Assembly (NCBI GenBank): GCA_002393195.1
Contig: DGIK01000062.1
Location: 1 to 8,575, forward strand
Reading direction: 5' to 3'
DNA from: Bacteroidales bacterium UBA3824
GTDB lineage: Bacteria; Bacteroidota; Bacteroidia; Bacteroidales; UBA3824
Length of the DNA: 8,575 nucleotides
A model generated the notes under the pieces. It ran no database searches. It had not been told where the DNA came from and saw only the letters and a list, made by a program, of their open reading frames with translations. The stretch's first letter is position 1; each line of letters starts with the position of its first letter. This document shows positions 6,548-8,575 of this stretch, piece after piece. The position numbers were made by a program, and so were the translations under genes.

Positions 6548-6580
6548 TATTTTTAAGGTTTGTGATTATGTTTGACACCC

Positions 6581-6611
6581 CAAAATTACTGATTTAATTT
6601 GAACTTTCAAA
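6581..6611 (-). promoter_or_regulatory. Promoter of the GldM-C-like gene, exact Bacteroidota consensus
   Basis: On the minus strand, -33 TTTG (6608-6611) and -7 TAATTTTG (6581-6588) are exactly 19 bases apart. Transcription should start near 6574, about 27 bases before the ATG. It lies back to back with the promoter of the aminopeptidase gene. Confidence 0.85.
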
Positions 6612-6616
6612 TTTTT

Positions 6617-6647
6617 TTTTTTGATATTTGTAATATTTGTACTTTTG
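6617..6647 (+). promoter_or_regulatory. Probable promoter of the aminopeptidase gene
   Basis: TACTTTTG (6640-6647) matches the -7 consensus TAnnTTTG. Nineteen bases upstream the -33 position holds TTTT (6617-6620), within a run of T, so the upstream box is imperfect (a TTTG at 6620-6623 is three bases too close). The expected transcript start near 6654 leaves about 15 bases before the ATG at 6669. Confidence 0.6.
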
Positions 6648-6668
6648 CAAAATAAAACACTTCGTAAT

Positions 6669-7706
6669 ATGAAAACTCGTAACAAAATCCTTCTTGGCAT
6701 CTTGGCGATAATCATCGCACTCGTTGCCTTCAATTACAAACTTGTCCGCTATGGCATCGAACAGGGTCTCGGACAATTGGAAATGGTGCGCAACGCCGTG
6801 CCTATCGACGACCTATTGGCAGACCCCGAATATCCCGATTCGTTGAAACAGAAATTATTGTTAATCAAAGAAATACGCCGCTATGCCATCGACAGCCTAC
6901 ACCTGAAAGATTCCAAAAATTACAACGCCGTCTATGACCTCAAAGGCCGCCCGACGGCATACGTGGTGCAGGCGTGCGAAAAATATCGAATCAAAAAATA
7001 TCTGTGGAAATTTCCCGTGGTCGGCAAGTTGCCGTACAAAGGATTTTTTGACGAGGAAGACGCCAAAAAGGAAGTTGCTTGGCTCGAAAAGCAAGGGTAC
7101 GACACCCGCATAGCGCATCCATCGGGCTGGAGCACGATGGGATGGTTTACCGACCCGGTATTGTCGTCGATGCTGCGCCGCTCCGAAGGCGAACTCGCCG
7201 ACCTCATCATACACGAACTTACGCACTCCACGGTTTTTGTAAAAAATAATTCGGAACTCAATGAAAACATTGCCGACTACGTGGGCGAAAACGGCGCAAA
7301 ACGTTACTTGGCGTCAAAATATGGCGACACTTCGGCTGTTTTGTTCAATTATTCGGCGGCAATTACCGACAACGAAAAGATGGCGATGTATTTTCTACGC
7401 GGCGCACACAAGTTGGATTCGCTGTATCAGAGCGCGGATTTCATTGCACTGCCCGACAACGAGAAAGATACATTAAAACTCGCTATAATTCAGGATATTA
7501 TCAACAATGTTGACACCGTAAATTTTGTCCGCATTAAGCCTCAGCGCATAAAGAGCAGTCGCCTCAAAAATATCAACAATACATTCTTCACGGGTTATAT
7601 GACATATTACAACCGCAAAGATTCTCTCCGAATTGAATGTCAACGCGACTTTGACGGCGATTTTATGAAGCACTTGGAGAGTTTCAAACAAAGATGGGGA
7701 AGATAA
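6669..7706 (+). CDS. Membrane-anchored zinc aminopeptidase (COG4324-like)
   Basis: A 345-residue protein from ATG 6669. A TTG 48 bases upstream keeps the frame open, but the -7 promoter box lies inside that extension. Residues 6-22 (KILLGILAIIIALVAFN) form one N-terminal membrane anchor, leaving the rest probably in the periplasm. The gluzincin motif IIHELTH (180-186) gives zinc ligands His182 and His186 and catalytic Glu183; NENIADYVG (198-206) supplies the likely third ligand, Glu199. This HELTH...NE(N)xAxxVG pattern and the upstream GWSTMGWFTDPVLSSM stretch are typical of the predicted aminopeptidase family COG4324. The family's natural substrates are not well known; removal of N-terminal residues from peptides is the inferred reaction. 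It stands alone, divergent from the GldM-like gene and convergent with rho. Its codon use matches the housekeeping genes. Confidence 0.87.
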   Translation: MKTRNKILLGILAIIIALVAFNYKLVRYGIEQGLGQLEMVRNAVPIDDLLADPEYPDSLKQKLLLIKEIRRYAIDSLHLKDSKNYNAVYDLKGRPTAYVVQACEKYRIKKYLWKFPVVGKLPYKGFFDEEDAKKEVAWLEKQGYDTRIAHPSGWSTMGWFTDPVLSSMLRRSEGELADLIIHELTHSTVFVKNNSELNENIADYVGENGAKRYLASKYGDTSAVLFNYSAAITDNEKMAMYFLRGAHKLDSLYQSADFIALPDNEKDTLKLAIIQDIINNVDTVNFVRIKPQRIKSSRLKNINNTFFTGYMTYYNRKDSLRIECQRDFDGDFMKHLESFKQRWGR

Positions 7707-7751
7707 AATAAAAAAGCCGCGCAGGAAGGAATGTGAAACACGTGCGCGGCT
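7704..7751 (-). terminator. Intrinsic terminator of rho
   Basis: On the minus strand AGCCGCGCA (7743-7751) pairs perfectly over nine bases with TGCGCGGCT (7715-7723) around a 19-base loop, and is followed by TTTTTTATTTTA (7703-7714). It begins 36 bases past the rho stop at 7788 and overlaps the stop codon of the convergent aminopeptidase gene. On the plus strand there is no T run after the stem, so it probably serves rho alone. Confidence 0.88.
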
Positions 7752-7787
7752 CTGACTATGTACAAATGTGTAAACTAAAAAAACTTG

Positions 7788-8575
7788 TTAAAATTCGTCC
7801 TCGTAGTCGTCGATGCGTTGACGGCGGACGCGGTACGAATCGTCATCTTCACCTATGCGCGGGCGACGCGGTTTGTCGGTCGATTCCTTGTAGTTGGAAT
7901 AGTAGATTGTGCTATCTACTTCGCTTTCCTTGTACAATGCGCCGAGGTCTTGCGCCATCAGATGGAGAGCAACCTCGTTGTTAGGTGTGCCTTCGATTTT
8001 GCTAATCAGATACTGCATACATTCTACCGAATTGCGTTCCGAAAGGATTTTCTTGCGGATGTCCCAAATGGTATCGAGCATTTCCTTATTTTTGATGAGA
8101 AGGTCGTCGCGACGAGTGCTGGAAGCATTGATGTCGATTGCGGGGAAAATGCGCTTGTTGGAGAGTTTGCGGTCGAGTTGGAGTTCCATATTGCCAGTGC
8201 CTTTGAACTCTTCAAAAATCACATCGTCCATCCTCGAACCAGTTTCTGTGAGGGCGGTTGCAATGATGGTAAGCGAACCGCCATTCTCGATATTACGCGC
8301 CGCACCGAAGAATCTCTTGGGCTTGTGCAATGCGTTGGCGTCCACACCACCTGTCAACACTTTGCCTGATGCGGGCTGCACGGTATTGTAGGCACGTGCA
8401 AGACGTGTGATGGAATCGAGAAGGATTACAACATCGTGTCCACATTCCACCATGCGTTTGGCTTTTTCGAGTACGATGTTGGCTACCTTGACGTGCTTTT
8501 CGGCGGGTTCGTCAAATGTAGAAGAAATCACTTCAGCCTTTACGCTGCGTTTCATATCGGTAACTTCCTCGGGAC
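7788..8575 (-). CDS. rho: Transcription termination factor Rho, C-terminal part with extra tail
   Basis: The frame enters at the window edge (first complete codons encode [25 protein letters not shown]) and stops at 7788-7790, giving 261 complete codons; the N-terminal RNA-binding domain and Walker A are outside. Counting from the Met at 8553-8555, Walker B is [17 protein letters not shown] (41-57), the Q-loop region is [26 protein letters not shown] (63-88), the R-loop region is [21 protein letters not shown] (105-125) and the arginine-finger region LDRKLSNKR is at 127-135. Rho is a hexameric ATP-driven RNA helicase that ends untranslated transcripts. Homology to E. coli Rho runs out near residue 200; about 55 further residues form a charged tail ([20 protein letters not shown], ending DYEDEF) that looks disordered. 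An intrinsic terminator follows. Confidence 0.97.
   Translation of the reverse strand, partial: PEEVTDMKRSVKAEVISSTFDEPAEKHVKVANIVLEKAKRMVECGHDVVILLDSITRLARAYNTVQPASGKVLTGGVDANALHKPKRFFGAARNIENGGSLTIIATALTETGSRMDDVIFEEFKGTGNMELQLDRKLSNKRIFPAIDINASSTRRDDLLIKNKEMLDTIWDIRKKILSERNSVECMQYLISKIEGTPNNEVALHLMAQDLGALYKESEVDSTIYYSNYKESTDKPRRPRIGEDDDSYRVRRQRIDDYEDEF

Noticed and set aside
7785..8369. 194-residue plus-strand frame over rho
   Set aside because: Antisense shadow of a highly conserved gene.

Overview
The window looks like a chromosomal segment of a Bacteroidota member, most likely Bacteroidales. Two promoters match the Bacteroidota primary-sigma consensus exactly (TTTG, 19 bases, TAnnTTTG), most starts lack a clear Shine-Dalgarno, and the gene set fits: a GH13_8-type branching enzyme, a membrane-anchored MutS relative, a GldM-C-like secreted protein and a COG4324-type aminopeptidase. 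No tRNA, rRNA, CRISPR array, transposase or phage gene is visible.

Layout. (1) 1-389, minus: 5' part of guaA (GMP synthase), cut by the window edge. (2) 390-536: intergenic region with a small GC-rich hairpin and a long AT-rich inverted repeat bracketed by a 12-base direct repeat. (3) 537-2618, minus: glycogen branching enzyme. (4) 2619-2778: divergent intergenic region with a nested palindrome. (5) 2779-2961, plus: a 60-residue acidic orphan ORF followed by a strong intrinsic terminator. (6) 3050-3657, minus: a hicA-hicB toxin-antitoxin pair with its own perfect promoter, which overlaps two tandem 11-base repeats that could be its operator. (7) 3723-5510, minus: membrane-anchored MutS-like ATPase. 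(8) 5546-6547, minus: a secreted protein of unknown function, AT-richer than its neighbours, with two modules resembling the C-terminal domain of GldM/PorM. (9) 6669-7706, plus: membrane-anchored HELTH zinc aminopeptidase. (10) 7788-8575, minus: 3' part of rho, with an unusual charged C-terminal tail and an intrinsic terminator of its own.

The genes are mostly independent housekeeping units (purine synthesis, glycogen, transcription termination, peptide turnover) with accessory pieces between them. The MutS-like gene lies 35 bases behind the GldM-like gene on the same strand, so the two may share a transcript. The housekeeping genes strongly avoid TTA, CTA and TCA codons, which leaves very long open frames on their antisense strands; the secreted protein and hicA use those codons freely, in keeping with a separate origin. 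No large new multigene system is evident. The best leads are the duplicated GldM-C-like secreted protein, the small orphan ORF with its terminator, the repeat element at 434-533, the hicAB operator candidate and the Rho tail.
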